Source: Candidatus Sungiibacteriota bacterium
GTDB lineage: Bacteria; Patescibacteriota; Minisyncoccia; Sungbacterales; HO2-52-23
Length of the DNA: 33,544 nucleotides
NCBI GenBank assembly: GCA_016181585.1
Contig: JACOYX010000004.1
Span: 1-33,544, forward strand
Reading direction: 5' to 3'
Position 1 is the first letter of the stretch. Every line of letters starts with the position of its first letter. The notes beneath the pieces are model-generated. The model saw nothing but the letters and a program-made list of their open reading frames with translations, was not told the origin of the DNA and made no database searches. The translations under genes and the position numbers were made by a program. Of this stretch, positions 1 to 7,611 are shown one piece after another.

Positions 1-55
1 TCTTTGAGCATATTTTTAGCACTATTTTATGTCTATTGCACAAAAGTAGCTAATC

Positions 56-832
56 TTGTGCACTACAAGTAGTATAATGCACAAAACAAGGAAATGCAAT
101 GGCCGGATAACCTGGGAAATACAGCGCGGCCACTGGTACGGCCACTGCAACCATTACAAAAACTGCCAACAACGGGAGTTTGTCCGGCAGGAAGTCTTGG
201 ATGCGCAGTTGATAGAAACAATCAATACCTTAAATCCCAAAGGCGAGCAGGCCGTGGAAAGCATGCTCACTTGGGTCCAGGAAGCTCTCAAGGAAAGCCA
301 TAGCGAGGAGATAGAATTCCGCGACAAGTCCACGGCCGAGCTCAACCGCCGGTATGAAGTGGCGACGCAACGGCTAGACAAGATATACGATGACAAGATC
401 GACGAGAAAATCAGCGAGGACTTTTACAAAAAGAAGTACGAGCAGTACAAAGTCGAGCAGGAACAGATACTGGACAGCCTTAATAAGCACAAAGATGCCA
501 ACCTGAAGTATTATGAGATGGGTGTGACGGTTCTGCAGGTGGCCAAGCAGGCATGGAAAATTTACATCAACCGGGACAAGACGGAGATGGTAGACGACAA
601 GAAACTGCTTTTGTCCCTGATTTTTTCGAACACCACGCTAAATGGCAAAAAAGTCGAGGCTTCCTTTCACAAAGCGTTCAAAATCATCTTTGACCGAGTC
701 GGCGAGCTTATGGGAGAGAAAATAGACCAAAATAAAATATTCGAACATCTGAATAAGCCCGTAAATAAAGAGAAAAGCCCCATATGGCTCCGGCGGCAGG
801 GTTCGAACCTGCGACCTTCTCGTTACATGTAA
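56..832 (+). pseudogene. Large serine recombinase, C-terminal remnant
   Basis: This is the C-terminal part of a large serine recombinase. It begins inside the zinc-ribbon (CNGRITWEIQRGHWYGHCNH, with C and H/C ligands), followed by a long charged coiled-coil region (about residues 75-150) and a helical tail. The catalytic resolvase domain and the recombinase domain are absent, and the reading frame is closed upstream by stops at 5, 14 and 44, so the gene is truncated rather than cut by the window edge. The first CxxC of the ribbon is also missing. Starts available are TTG 56 and ATG 77; neither is likely to be authentic. The last residues (RRQGSNLRPSRYM) are antisense to the 3' half of tRNA-Asn and the stop codon lies in the tRNA intron, which marks an old attachment junction. 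The element it belonged to would lie to the left. Confidence 0.8.
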
Positions 833-1089
833 CCCACTACTTTCATAATGGCATGGACTATATCTTTGCCATATTCTCAAAAAATTTTGAGAATTTAGGC
901 ACTCTGGTATCTAGTCTCTACGGCGTCCCCCCATTTTCAAAAAAAACGAGGGTTCCCACGGTATTACCCATTCCTGATATATAGGAATTAGGGCTTCACC
1001 GTTATCCCAGAGAGTTCATTCCTAAATTTCTTTAGGAAGCTGCGTAAACCGCAACACAGCGAGCCGCTCTACCACTGAGCTACGCCGGA
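785..1089 (-). tRNA. tRNA-Asn(GTT), interrupted by a group I intron
   Basis: Reading the minus strand, exon 1 (1089-1056) and exon 2 (825-785) fold into a full cloverleaf. The acceptor stem is TCCGGCG/CGCCGGA, the D arm is GCTC/GAGC, the anticodon loop after splicing is CTGTTAA (anticodon GTT), and the T arm is GCAGG-TTCGAAC-CCTGC. Discriminator G and an encoded CCA follow. The anticodon stem closes with a G-A mismatch at 27-43. The intron lies between anticodon positions 35 and 36. A remnant serine recombinase gene converges on the 3' end of this tRNA. Confidence 0.93.
826..1055 (-). ncRNA. Group I self-splicing intron in tRNA-Asn (230 nt)
   Basis: The 230-nt insert has the marks of a group I ribozyme. 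The 5' exon end GCTGT pairs with an internal guide GCAGC about 12 nt into the intron, leaving the diagnostic U-G wobble at the 5' splice site. The intron ends in G, followed by exon TAACGAG. The conserved core strands are visible: GAGACTAGA (P7 5' strand) and AAGATATAGTCC (P7 3' strand/J8-7), with a hairpin (ATTCTCAAAA/TTTTGAGAAT) between them. There is no homing endonuclease ORF. Bacterial tRNA introns of this class are known in cyanobacterial tRNA-Leu and some proteobacterial tRNAs. The exact boundaries are inferred from the P1 pairing and the cloverleaf. Confidence 0.9.
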
Positions 1090-1112
1090 ATACTTTATTA
1101 AATCATAGGACT

Positions 1113-1141
1113 ATTATATCTCAATACTATTTATCTCGCAA
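1113..1141 (-). promoter_or_regulatory. Sigma70-type promoter for tRNA-Asn
   Basis: On the minus strand TTGCGA (1141-1136), a 17-nt spacer and a perfect TATAAT (1118-1113) lie 24 nt upstream of the tRNA 5' end. This is a strong match to the housekeeping consensus. Confidence 0.8.
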
Positions 1142-1207
1142 GTGGGTTTTTGGGACAGCTATTTGTTTTTTTAAAATATGTGCTATGGTTTTTTGAGTTC
1201 TTGGGTT

Positions 1208-1217
1208 GGGGGGGGGG
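1208..1217 (+). repeat. Homopolymeric G10 tract at ribosome-binding position
   Basis: Ten consecutive G residues precede ATG 1222 by four bases. Tracts of this length are prone to slipped-strand length change; here a change would alter the ribosome-binding distance. Confidence 0.75.
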
Positions 1218-1221
1218 TATT

Positions 1222-1458
1222 ATGAACCAGCAATTTGTATGGAGCTCTCCCTACGATGAGTATATCGTATCGTTTTCAGAAATGCTTACCGAAGAAGAAG
1301 CAAGAGTAATTATGGAAACATGCGGCGTCACGCTCGCAAATTTTATGAAAAAGCTTTCTATGGCAGTGGCATATGTACCCCGTAAAACCAGCGCGGAAGT
1401 GCTCAATAAACTGGCAAATCACCAAAAAACAAAAACTATTCACTCCAATAAGAGTTAA
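1222..1458 (+). CDS. Small hypothetical protein behind a poly-G tract
   Basis: This is a 78-residue acidic-to-basic helical protein (MNQQFVWSSPYDEYIVSFSE...) without a recognised family. ATG 1222 is preferred because a G-rich run sits directly upstream, in ribosome-binding position. A TTG 1150 start would add a hydrophobic, low-complexity N-terminus. The G10 tract at 1208-1217 ends 4 nt before the ATG and is the only possible ribosome-binding sequence. The gene converges with rpoD and shares a bidirectional terminator with it. The centre (SEMLTEEEARVIMETCGVTLANFMKKLSM) looks like two amphipathic helices. The evidence for coding is the length and the plausible residue composition only. Confidence 0.5.
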   Translation: MNQQFVWSSPYDEYIVSFSEMLTEEEARVIMETCGVTLANFMKKLSMAVAYVPRKTSAEVLNKLANHQKTKTIHSNKS

Positions 1459-1484
1459 AAAAACCTATCCCGCTTAAATAAAGC

Positions 1485-1516
1485 AAAACCCGTTCCGGAA
1501 TTCAGAAACGGGTTTT
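1485..1516. terminator. Bidirectional intrinsic terminator between 1222-1458 and rpoD
   Basis: AAAACCCGTT and AACGGGTTTT form a 10-bp stem around a 12-nt loop, with A/T runs on both sides. It ends the plus-strand small gene and the minus-strand rpoD. Confidence 0.8.
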
Positions 1517-1524
1517 AACATCTC

Positions 1525-2721
1525 TCAATAACTCTCCAATTTTTTTGCGGTATCGTGCATACGGATGCGCTCAAGGGCTTTCGCTTCAATCTGGCGGATG
1601 CGCTCGCGAGTTACTCCAAATTCTTTGCCCACTTCCTCAAGTGTATGCGTTACGCCGTCTTCCAATCCAAACCGCATGCTTAAAATTTTCTGTTCGCGCG
1701 GTGTAAGTTCGCTGATAATCGTCATCAACTGATCGCGCAAAAGGCGACGTGCCGCAACCTGCGAAGGTGAGAGCGTTTTTTCATCGACAATAAATTCGCC
1801 AAGCACCGAATCCTCATCATCCTCCCCCACAGGCGCTTCAAGTGATACGGTGTCTTGCTCGATTTTCTCTATATGCCGGACTTTCTCCACCTCAAGTCCC
1901 ATTTCGGAGGCAATTTCTTCCGCAAGCGGCTCGCGCCCCAAATCCTGGAACAAGCGGCGCTTCACCTGCTGATATTTCGAAATAGTTTCCACCATGTGCA
2001 CCGGAATGCGAATAGTCCGTGCCTGATCCGCAATCGCGCGCGTAATCGCCTGGCGGATCCACCATGTGGCATACGTTGAAAATTTATAACCCCTTCTATA
2101 ATCAAATTTTTCTACCGCCTTAAAAAGGCCGATATTTCCCTCCTGAATCAAATCAAGCAGGGTTAAGTGCGGCGAGCGGCCGACGTAACGCTTGGCAACG
2201 GAAACCACAAGGCGCAAGTTTGCCTGCAATAATTTCTTACGCGCTTCTTCATCGCCTTTTTCAATGCGGCGCGCCAAATCTTTTTCTTCATCGCCAGTAA
2301 GGAGCGAAATCCGCCCGATCTCGCGCAGATACATCTGCACCGAATCCTGCGAGAGCTGGTCGAAGTCGATCATGTCGTCTTTCTTTTTTTTCTTGGCGGT
2401 TTTTGCATCCGGCGATTCTTCGATAAAATCTTTCGTCTCAAGCACTTCTATATTTTCCGCAGTCAGTTTGTCGTACAAATCTTCAAGAAGCAAAATATCT
2501 TCCTCGATATGAGGAAATGCATAAAGAATTTCAGCATAGGTAACAAAACCGCGTTCCCTGCCGCGTTTTAAAATAACCTGTATTTTTGCTTCCACCTCCG
2601 CCGCGCTGTCCCTTTTTACCGGCTGTTTCAAAAGCTTCACTTTTTTAGCCGGCTGTTTTTCTGCGGATTTTTCTGATGTTTTCGTGGGTTTTTTTGCGGC
2701 TATTTTTTTCTTTGTCGCCAT
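1525..2721 (-). CDS. rpoD: RNA polymerase primary sigma factor RpoD/SigA
   Basis: This 398-residue sigma70 directs RNA polymerase to housekeeping promoters. A lysine/alanine-rich N-terminus (about 1-40) is followed by a region 1.1-like segment (about 45-100), region 1.2 ([15 protein letters not shown]), region 2 with the core-binding and -10-recognition helices ([33 protein letters not shown]), region 3, and region 4.2 with the -35 helix-turn-helix ([20 protein letters not shown]). The length is shorter than E. coli RpoD (613 aa) because the large non-conserved insert is missing, as in SigA of many bacteria. It follows dnaG by 17 nt, a common macromolecular-synthesis operon order. No Shine-Dalgarno is seen before the ATG. 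Clean TTGACA/TATAAT promoters elsewhere in the window agree with the conserved regions 2.4 and 4.2. Confidence 0.97.
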   Translation of the reverse strand: MATKKKIAAKKPTKTSEKSAEKQPAKKVKLLKQPVKRDSAAEVEAKIQVILKRGRERGFVTYAEILYAFPHIEEDILLLEDLYDKLTAENIEVLETKDFIEESPDAKTAKKKKKDDMIDFDQLSQDSVQMYLREIGRISLLTGDEEKDLARRIEKGDEEARKKLLQANLRLVVSVAKRYVGRSPHLTLLDLIQEGNIGLFKAVEKFDYRRGYKFSTYATWWIRQAITRAIADQARTIRIPVHMVETISKYQQVKRRLFQDLGREPLAEEIASEMGLEVEKVRHIEKIEQDTVSLEAPVGEDDEDSVLGEFIVDEKTLSPSQVAARRLLRDQLMTIISELTPREQKILSMRFGLEDGVTHTLEEVGKEFGVTRERIRQIEAKALERIRMHDTAKKLESY

Positions 2722-2738
2722 GTATAAAGATATAAAAA

Positions 2739-4490
2739 TTAGTTGAGTTTGCTAAGAGCCGCCGAAAGCTCTTTAAATGTTTGGAGGAGAGGCTCGACCT
2801 CGCGCTCCCTAGAGATTCCCTGATGTTCTATATTTTTTATCTCGCCTCCCACCCGCGTAAGCTCGTCTCTGATGCAGGCTTTCTCCAGTTCGCAGGCAGA
2901 ACTCATGAATTCCTGATGAAGATCGTCCACACTATTTACAATAGCCTCCCCTTTGAGCGAAAGCAAGCTCAATGCGTCGCGATGCGAAGCGGCAAGCTCC
3001 CCCGCCTTCTTATCCGTTAAAAACTGGAATAGATCGTTGTGGAAAGCAGAGAGAAACACAATGCGTGAATATTCATACTCTGGTGCGATGTTTTTCTCGC
3101 GCATGATGGCAAGAAGCGAAATGAGGCGATCTTCCAAAACTTCACGGCGCGACACTTTTTTTCTCTCTTCTTCTTTTTCCGGGCGACGCAAAATGTCAGG
3201 ATGTAAAGTTTTTTTATTTATCTCTTTCCATACCGCATCTTCCGGCGTTCCGAGGCGCTCCGCCACCGAGCGCACCCAATGCGCTTTTTCTATTTCATTC
3301 GGCAACGCGGCAATATGCGGCAGAATCATGGCGGCAATCGCCTTTTTCCCTTCCGCACGCTCCGTACTGAAATTTTGAAACGCTTTGTCAAAATAAAATT
3401 GAATAACGCTTTTTGCCTCTTTTACCGCCTGTATCCACTGCGTGGAGTTTTCGAGCACTGCATCGGCCGGATCTTTTCCTGAGGGGATTTGCGCAATTTT
3501 TCGCATAAAATCAAATTCGGCGGCGAGTGCAAGCGAGCGCTTGGTTGCGGAATCTCCCGCAGCGTCAGTATCGAAAGAAAATACAATATGCTCCGCAAGG
3601 CGTCGAAGCATTTTCAGTTGTTGATGCGTGAGTGCCGTTCCGGAAACCGCTACTGCATTTTTCACTCCCGCTTGATGCGACATCACGCAGTCCATATATC
3701 CCTCTACAATCACCGCTTCATTTTTTTCCCTGATTTCATGCTTTGCTTTGTCGAAGCCGTAGAGAACGTTGGATTTGTCATAAATCGGCGTTGCGGGGGT
3801 GTTTACATATTTTGCCTCAGTTTTTTCCGGATCTTTTGGGGATCCCGACGGCTCAAAAATACGTCCGCCAAAACCAATAACACGGCCATTGGCATCAACA
3901 ATAGGAAACATGATCCGGCTCCGAAACCGGTCGTACCACGAAGCTCCGTCCTGCGAACGCGCCGCGAGACCGGCTTTTTCAAGTTCTTCTTTTTTAAATC
4001 CTTTTTTTACCAGAGCGTTCGTGAGAAAATCCCAGCTTTGCGGAGCAAAACCGACTCGAAAAAGACGCACCGTCTCTTCCGTCATACCGCGTTTTTTTAA
4101 ATATTCTTTTGCCGGTGCGTTTAAAAGAAGCGTGCGTTCAAAAACTTTTGCCGCCGCTTCGCAGGTATCGTAGAGTCGATTCCGTTCCGAACGAATAGCC
4201 GGGTCTTCGCGCTTGAGTTCCACTCCTGCTCGCGCCGCAAGAAGCCGCAAAGCCTCCGGAAAATCGTGCCCCTCGATTTCCATGATAAATTTAAAAACAT
4301 CGCCGCCTTTGGAACAGCCGAAACAGTGCCAAATTTGCCGCGAGGGAGTGACATAAAAGGAAGGTGTCTTCTCGGAATGAAAAGGGCAGTTCGCCTTAAA
4401 GTTCACTCCCGATTTCTGAAGCCGCACATAGCCTTCCACCAGATCAACAATATCGATACGAGATTTTATTTCTTCAATAGGAGAAAACAT
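2739..4490 (-). CDS. dnaG: DNA primase DnaG
   Basis: DnaG makes RNA primers at the replication fork. The 583-residue protein has the N-terminal CHC2 zinc finger (C35, H38, C56, C59 in [11 protein letters not shown] and [11 protein letters not shown]), the catalytic core, and a TOPRIM domain ([10 protein letters not shown] with the catalytic Glu, then SFDTDAAG with the metal-binding Asp). A C-terminal helical region (about 430-583) would bind the replicative helicase and is poorly conserved. ATG 4490 is chosen because [22 protein letters not shown] is the usual DnaG N-terminus; the frame stays open to TTG 4574 but that extension is not DnaG-like. The ATG has no Shine-Dalgarno of its own; the only strong one nearby drives a 31-codon ORF overlapping the dnaG start. 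It is followed by rpoD. Confidence 0.96.
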   Translation of the reverse strand: MFSPIEEIKSRIDIVDLVEGYVRLQKSGVNFKANCPFHSEKTPSFYVTPSRQIWHCFGCSKGGDVFKFIMEIEGHDFPEALRLLAARAGVELKREDPAIRSERNRLYDTCEAAAKVFERTLLLNAPAKEYLKKRGMTEETVRLFRVGFAPQSWDFLTNALVKKGFKKEELEKAGLAARSQDGASWYDRFRSRIMFPIVDANGRVIGFGGRIFEPSGSPKDPEKTEAKYVNTPATPIYDKSNVLYGFDKAKHEIREKNEAVIVEGYMDCVMSHQAGVKNAVAVSGTALTHQQLKMLRRLAEHIVFSFDTDAAGDSATKRSLALAAEFDFMRKIAQIPSGKDPADAVLENSTQWIQAVKEAKSVIQFYFDKAFQNFSTERAEGKKAIAAMILPHIAALPNEIEKAHWVRSVAERLGTPEDAVWKEINKKTLHPDILRRPEKEEERKKVSRREVLEDRLISLLAIMREKNIAPEYEYSRIVFLSAFHNDLFQFLTDKKAGELAASHRDALSLLSLKGEAIVNSVDDLHQEFMSSACELEKACIRDELTRVGGEIKNIEHQGISREREVEPLLQTFKELSAALSKLN

Positions 4491-4561
4491 ATGGTTAAAA
4501 GCAGAACTAAAAACAACTCCAGCATAGCAAAAATGGAGCTCTTTCGCAACAATAAAAACAT
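4466..4561 (-). CDS. Possible 31-residue hydrophobic leader peptide overlapping dnaG start
   Basis: In a frame different from dnaG, ATG 4561 (or GTG 4564 just before it) opens a 31-codon ORF (MFLLLRKSSIFAMLELFLVL...) ending in TAA at 4466, 22 nt past the dnaG ATG. A strong AAGGAGGT at 4581-4574 lies 9-12 nt upstream. The peptide is almost entirely Leu/Phe/Ile and would insert in a membrane. The dnaG ATG lacks its own ribosome site, so translation of this ORF could feed dnaG by coupling. It is too short for composition to prove coding. Confidence 0.35.
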   Translation of the reverse strand: MFLLLRKSSIFAMLELFLVLLLTICFLLLKK

Positions 4562-4664
4562 CACCGCTCAGCAACCTCCTTCAATTTCGCTGAATGTATA
4601 AACTTGGCAGAGGCGAGAGAATTCGCCTCTCGCTTTGATAGGCTCTAAACCCTCGCCTCCTTCG

Positions 4665-4742
4665 GGGCTTCGGCGCTAATGTCGGCTAAAAGAATATTAG
4701 CTTTCCGGATAAAATGGAGGGTATTGGACGAAGTTAGAACCT
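4665..4742. repeat. 78-bp direct repeat, copy 1
   Basis: This copy is identical over 78 bp to 6310-6387 in the same orientation; flanking bases differ at both ends. It holds an internal hairpin (GCTAA-AAGAATA-TTAGC). The two copies bracket the methyltransferase and kinase-like genes. A second hairpin (GAGGCG/CGCCTC region, about 4608-4635) lies just outside it. Confidence 0.9.
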
Positions 4743-4806
4743 GTTTTCAGACTGTCACCACGATGTTTTATATTCCAAAATTATCTTTGACGGGAGTAAA
4801 AATCAA

Positions 4807-5502
4807 CTAAAAATCTATAAAATGCGGATACGATCGCGGAATAGGTTCGTGCACCGTTCGCAGAACGACCCATTGATGGCGTTCATCCGAAGGCGCCATT
4901 TCTTCGATTTTCCACCCCAAATTGCTCAGACAAAATGACACGGCCTTGGCGACAGCCGGAGCCTGATAATCATCGGCGAATATCACTCCTCTGGGGCGCA
5001 CAAGACGCCCAAGATAAATCAAATCGAGAAATACTCGATCAAAAAGGTGGCTGCCATCTACGAACGCGAGGTCAAACTGCCGTCCTTCACTCACAAACTT
5101 TGGAAGTGCTATTTGCGATTCTGTTTTTGTGTGCTCTATAAAATTCAAAACTCCAGCCTCTTCAAGCAACTGCAACCCGCAATCTTTGAAATGATGCTGA
5201 AATGGGTCAATGGTAATATGATGTGCATTTTGGTCGCCATTCGTGAGAAGTCCTTCGCATATGTGAAGTGCTCCTAAACCCCACGCTAAACCGATTTCAA
5301 TCGTTTGTATTGCTTTTTCTTTGATAACCCAGTTTCGCAATGCCTCGCCCTGGACTGCATTTATGGCGACAGGGGAAATGTCGTTAACTGAATTATCAGA
5401 GCGCGCAACCACTTTGCCATTATGAAGTACACGTTCAATTACTGAACGTATACGCTGTAACACAATATCATTGTTTGTTATTTCGGAGTCCATGCTGTTC
5501 AT
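4807..5502 (-). CDS. Class I SAM-dependent methyltransferase (Methyltransf_24-like)
   Basis: This 231-residue protein has a Rossmann methyltransferase core. Motif I reads IEIGLAWGLGALHI (E-x-G-x-x-x-G), followed by the acidic cofactor-binding strand HITIDPFQ, then FDLAFVDGSHLFDRV and VRPRGVIFADDY, a pattern typical of the Methyltransf_24 family that acts on sugars or small molecules. No substrate domain is seen. ATG 5502 was chosen to limit overlap with the upstream gene to 35 nt; the frame is open to TTG 5535. A GGAGGT sits about 15 nt upstream. It is paired with a kinase-like gene and the pair lies between 78-bp direct repeats, suggesting both moved as a unit. The substrate is unknown. Confidence 0.85.
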   Translation of the reverse strand: MNSMDSEITNNDIVLQRIRSVIERVLHNGKVVARSDNSVNDISPVAINAVQGEALRNWVIKEKAIQTIEIGLAWGLGALHICEGLLTNGDQNAHHITIDPFQHHFKDCGLQLLEEAGVLNFIEHTKTESQIALPKFVSEGRQFDLAFVDGSHLFDRVFLDLIYLGRLVRPRGVIFADDYQAPAVAKAVSFCLSNLGWKIEEMAPSDERHQWVVLRTVHEPIPRSYPHFIDF

Positions 5503-6154
5503 TATCTGATAATTTTGACCTCCAATATTTATCAAGATTCTCCAAGGTTACATAGGTATCCATCTCGCCTGCGAAAAAACTTTTTATATCATCAGATGAG
5601 TGAATATAGGAAGCGCGTGAAAGCCATTGTTTGTTTTTCACCCTTTCTGCAACGGTACATTTTAAAAAATCCAACTCTCCGACATCTATCTGAATTACTC
5701 TGCCTTGTGAGTCAATACCGCTGTTCGTGGCGAAATTAAAAATACTGTCGGAACAACCATACTGCCAAAGCTTTAAAATTAATTGGATATATTGTGTAAG
5801 GATTTTATTGATTTCACTTTTTTCATGTTCCTGAAAATACAGAAGAAGTGGCGTTGCAAAGTCCTGCTCATAATTAATTCCATCCAAGAAATGTATATTT
5901 CCCGTGAGGTACGCTGGCATATAGGGTAGAATGCTCTTAAACTTTTGTACATCCTCATCGCTCGTGTGTGAAATTCGGCGCATTTCCTGATAGCTTAAAA
6001 CTGGATTAAAGCGCATTTTTTTATTCTTTTCAAAAAACTTCGGCATGAAAAAAATGCGACAAAAACTGTCAATCGGGGTACGCTTTATTTTTCTCACCCG
6101 CCTGCTACCGACATCATAAACGCGGTATTGCCATCCTTTGCCGATAAGTTTCAT
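5468..6154 (-). CDS. Kinase-fold protein, YrbL-like
   Basis: This 228-residue protein resembles the PhoP-network YrbL/lipopolysaccharide-kinase-type small kinases. The N-terminus MKLIGKGWQYRVYDV resembles a short glycine-containing nucleotide loop, RRVRKIKRT supplies a lysine in the place of the ATP-binding Lys, and FNFATNSGIDSQGRVIQIDVGELDF looks like a catalytic Asn/metal-binding Asp region (D-x-G). The classical HRD motif is not seen, so activity is uncertain. It overlaps the methyltransferase gene downstream, consistent with a two-gene operon that phosphorylates and methylates the same class of molecule. Family assignment is by pattern only. Confidence 0.6.
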   Translation of the reverse strand: MKLIGKGWQYRVYDVGSRRVRKIKRTPIDSFCRIFFMPKFFEKNKKMRFNPVLSYQEMRRISHTSDEDVQKFKSILPYMPAYLTGNIHFLDGINYEQDFATPLLLYFQEHEKSEINKILTQYIQLILKLWQYGCSDSIFNFATNSGIDSQGRVIQIDVGELDFLKCTVAERVKNKQWLSRASYIHSSDDIKSFFAGEMDTYVTLENLDKYWRSKLSDNEQHGLRNNKQ

Positions 6155-6309
6155 TGCTTGTTTAATAGCATGTAATTGTGCACTTAAACCACACTAATTA
6201 GTTTCAAAGGCTTAAAAATTTCACTCTCTCTCAAAAATATCAGAAACTGAAAAATAGAGTATTTATTAGGGTGTTTAGGTGAGAGTCCTATTGGCAAGAC
6301 AGTCTGGCT

Positions 6310-6387
6310 GGGCTTCGGCGCTAATGTCGGCTAAAAGAATATTAGCTTTCCGGATAAAATGGAGGGTATTGGACGAAGTTAGAACCT
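6310..6387. repeat. 78-bp direct repeat, copy 2
   Basis: Perfect match to 4665-4742. The 6155-6461 gap otherwise holds no supported gene; it lies between the start of the kinase-like gene and the promoter of the next plus-strand unit. Confidence 0.9.
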
Positions 6388-6461
6388 CGTTGATAGAAAG
6401 TGTTACCAATTAGCTCCATATTATTCTATACCACGATGCTTGTTCTTGCCAGTGGCTAAAC

Positions 6462-6489
6462 TTGACATTTTTATCTACTATGCTATTAT
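6462..6489 (+). promoter_or_regulatory. Promoter of the 6642-7514 unit
   Basis: TTGACA (6462-6467), 16-nt spacer and an extended -10 TGCTATTAT (6481-6489). Transcription would start near 6496, giving a 5' leader of about 145 nt. Confidence 0.75.
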
Positions 6490-6526
6490 ATGTATAACAT
6501 CGTTCCTTCAATTTTTATAAAGCAGT

Positions 6527-6583
6527 TTGAGACGAGTATTCTGGTTATTTCTTCGTAAGAGATACACAGAATACTCGTCTCAA
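6527..6583 (+). promoter_or_regulatory. Long hairpin in the 5' leader
   Basis: TTGAGACGAGTATTCTG and its exact complement (6567-6583) make a 17-bp stem. After a 2x2 internal loop the inner bases continue with TATTTCT/AGAGATA around TCGTA, about 24 bp in all. There is no T tract, so it is not a plain terminator. A second smaller hairpin (GTGC..CCAA/TTGG..CAC, about 6588-6618) separates it from the ribosome site. Confidence 0.8.
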
Positions 6584-6641
6584 CAAGGTGCGAGTCCAAT
6601 GCTATTCGGTGTTGGCACAAAAACCAAAGGAGGTTGTCGCC

Positions 6642-7514
6642 ATGATGACACAACATGTTGTTTCAAATGACGACCTAGGGATGGTGAATCGCCGTCGCTG
6701 GGAAATCGAACGCCGCATGATGGAGGGTACACTTGATCCGAGCTTCGTCGCTCGGAACTTCCAGCTCACGGCAGAAGGCGTCTCACTACAACCGGCCGTA
6801 ACCATACCCGCCATCGTTTCGCCATTTTTCGCGAATGAGGAGGTGGCATCTGATCTGGTCTATCCAACCGGCTATGCGGTTAAACCGATGTGCGAGCAAC
6901 TTATCCCACTGGTCCCACACTTCCCAAAACTAAATCCTGACCCAATTCTGTCCTGCGCCAAGGAACTTCCACAGCTCCCTGTCGGAGCCGAAGGTGCATT
7001 CGTGATTCCGAAGTGGCAGAAAGTCGCCGCAACCTACAACGATGCAACGGAGATGGTGCTTTTCGCTCTCGCCAAGACCCGCATATTAAATAACTGGCGG
7101 CAAGGCAAGCTCGGCCAGAAGTATCTCAAGCTCTCGGAACGCACTGAGCGGGCACACCAAATGCTCGATCAGAAGTATCCGGGCGACTACTTGCTGATTT
7201 TCGCACAACTCGGGCTTACGTGGCGCGGCCGTTCGGTCAGAAAGGTGCGCGTCAACTACGCGCCGCACGAATTCGGGCTTGGACCATACGAGACTGGAAT
7301 AATCCTGATCTCGCATCCAGAACGCCTCAGTGGAAACTCAGGCGAGCTTTGCATGGACTGTCCGGGTGGAGAGTACGCTCCTCCGGAGGCCAATGGTCGG
7401 TTCTCGGGCGCGCCGTACTTCGGTGGGCGCGATGGCGAGTTGCATTTCGGCACGGGCAGTGTGGACGGCCCGTGCTCCGATTTCGGTTATGCTTCGGGCT
7501 TACTCCCGCAGTAG
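6642..7514 (+). CDS. Conserved-looking hypothetical protein with structured leader
   Basis: A 290-residue soluble protein of unknown function. ATG 6642 is set by a strong AAAGGAGGT at 6626-6634 with 7-nt spacing. The N-terminus (NRRRWEIERRMMEGTLDPSFVARNFQ) is a basic helical segment of a kind I associate with small unknown proteins of this group; the centre has WRQGKLGQKYLKLSERTERAHQMLDQKYPGD; the C-terminal third is Gly/Pro-rich (GPYETGIILISHPERL, CMDCPGGEYAPPEANG, GAPYFGGRDGELHFGTG), perhaps a beta-rich fold. No signal peptide or TM segment. It is more GC-rich than its neighbours and is a single-gene unit with its own promoter, hairpin leader and terminator. Function not recognised. Confidence 0.85.
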   Translation: MMTQHVVSNDDLGMVNRRRWEIERRMMEGTLDPSFVARNFQLTAEGVSLQPAVTIPAIVSPFFANEEVASDLVYPTGYAVKPMCEQLIPLVPHFPKLNPDPILSCAKELPQLPVGAEGAFVIPKWQKVAATYNDATEMVLFALAKTRILNNWRQGKLGQKYLKLSERTERAHQMLDQKYPGDYLLIFAQLGLTWRGRSVRKVRVNYAPHEFGLGPYETGIILISHPERLSGNSGELCMDCPGGEYAPPEANGRFSGAPYFGGRDGELHFGTGSVDGPCSDFGYASGLLPQ

Positions 7515-7574
7515 CCCTTGTCTCCTTGAACGCTTGAGTCTTTTGTTTTTTTGATCCTTGTTTTCGCCGCAACT

Positions 7575-7606
7575 AGGGCTATCCGTACATACGGATGGCC
7601 CTTTTT
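7575..7606 (+). terminator. Intrinsic terminator after 6642-7514
   Basis: AGGGCTATCCGTA and TACGGATGGCCCT form a GC-rich stem followed by TTTTT and a further T-rich stretch. Confidence 0.85.
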
Positions 7607-7611
7607 CATTT

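Noticed and set aside
784-984. 66-codon plus-strand frame (MAPAAGFEPATFSLHV...)
   Set aside because: Typical false ORF antisense to a tRNA, here the tRNA-Asn and its intron.
3489-4100. 203-codon plus-strand frame
   Set aside because: Shadow of dnaG.
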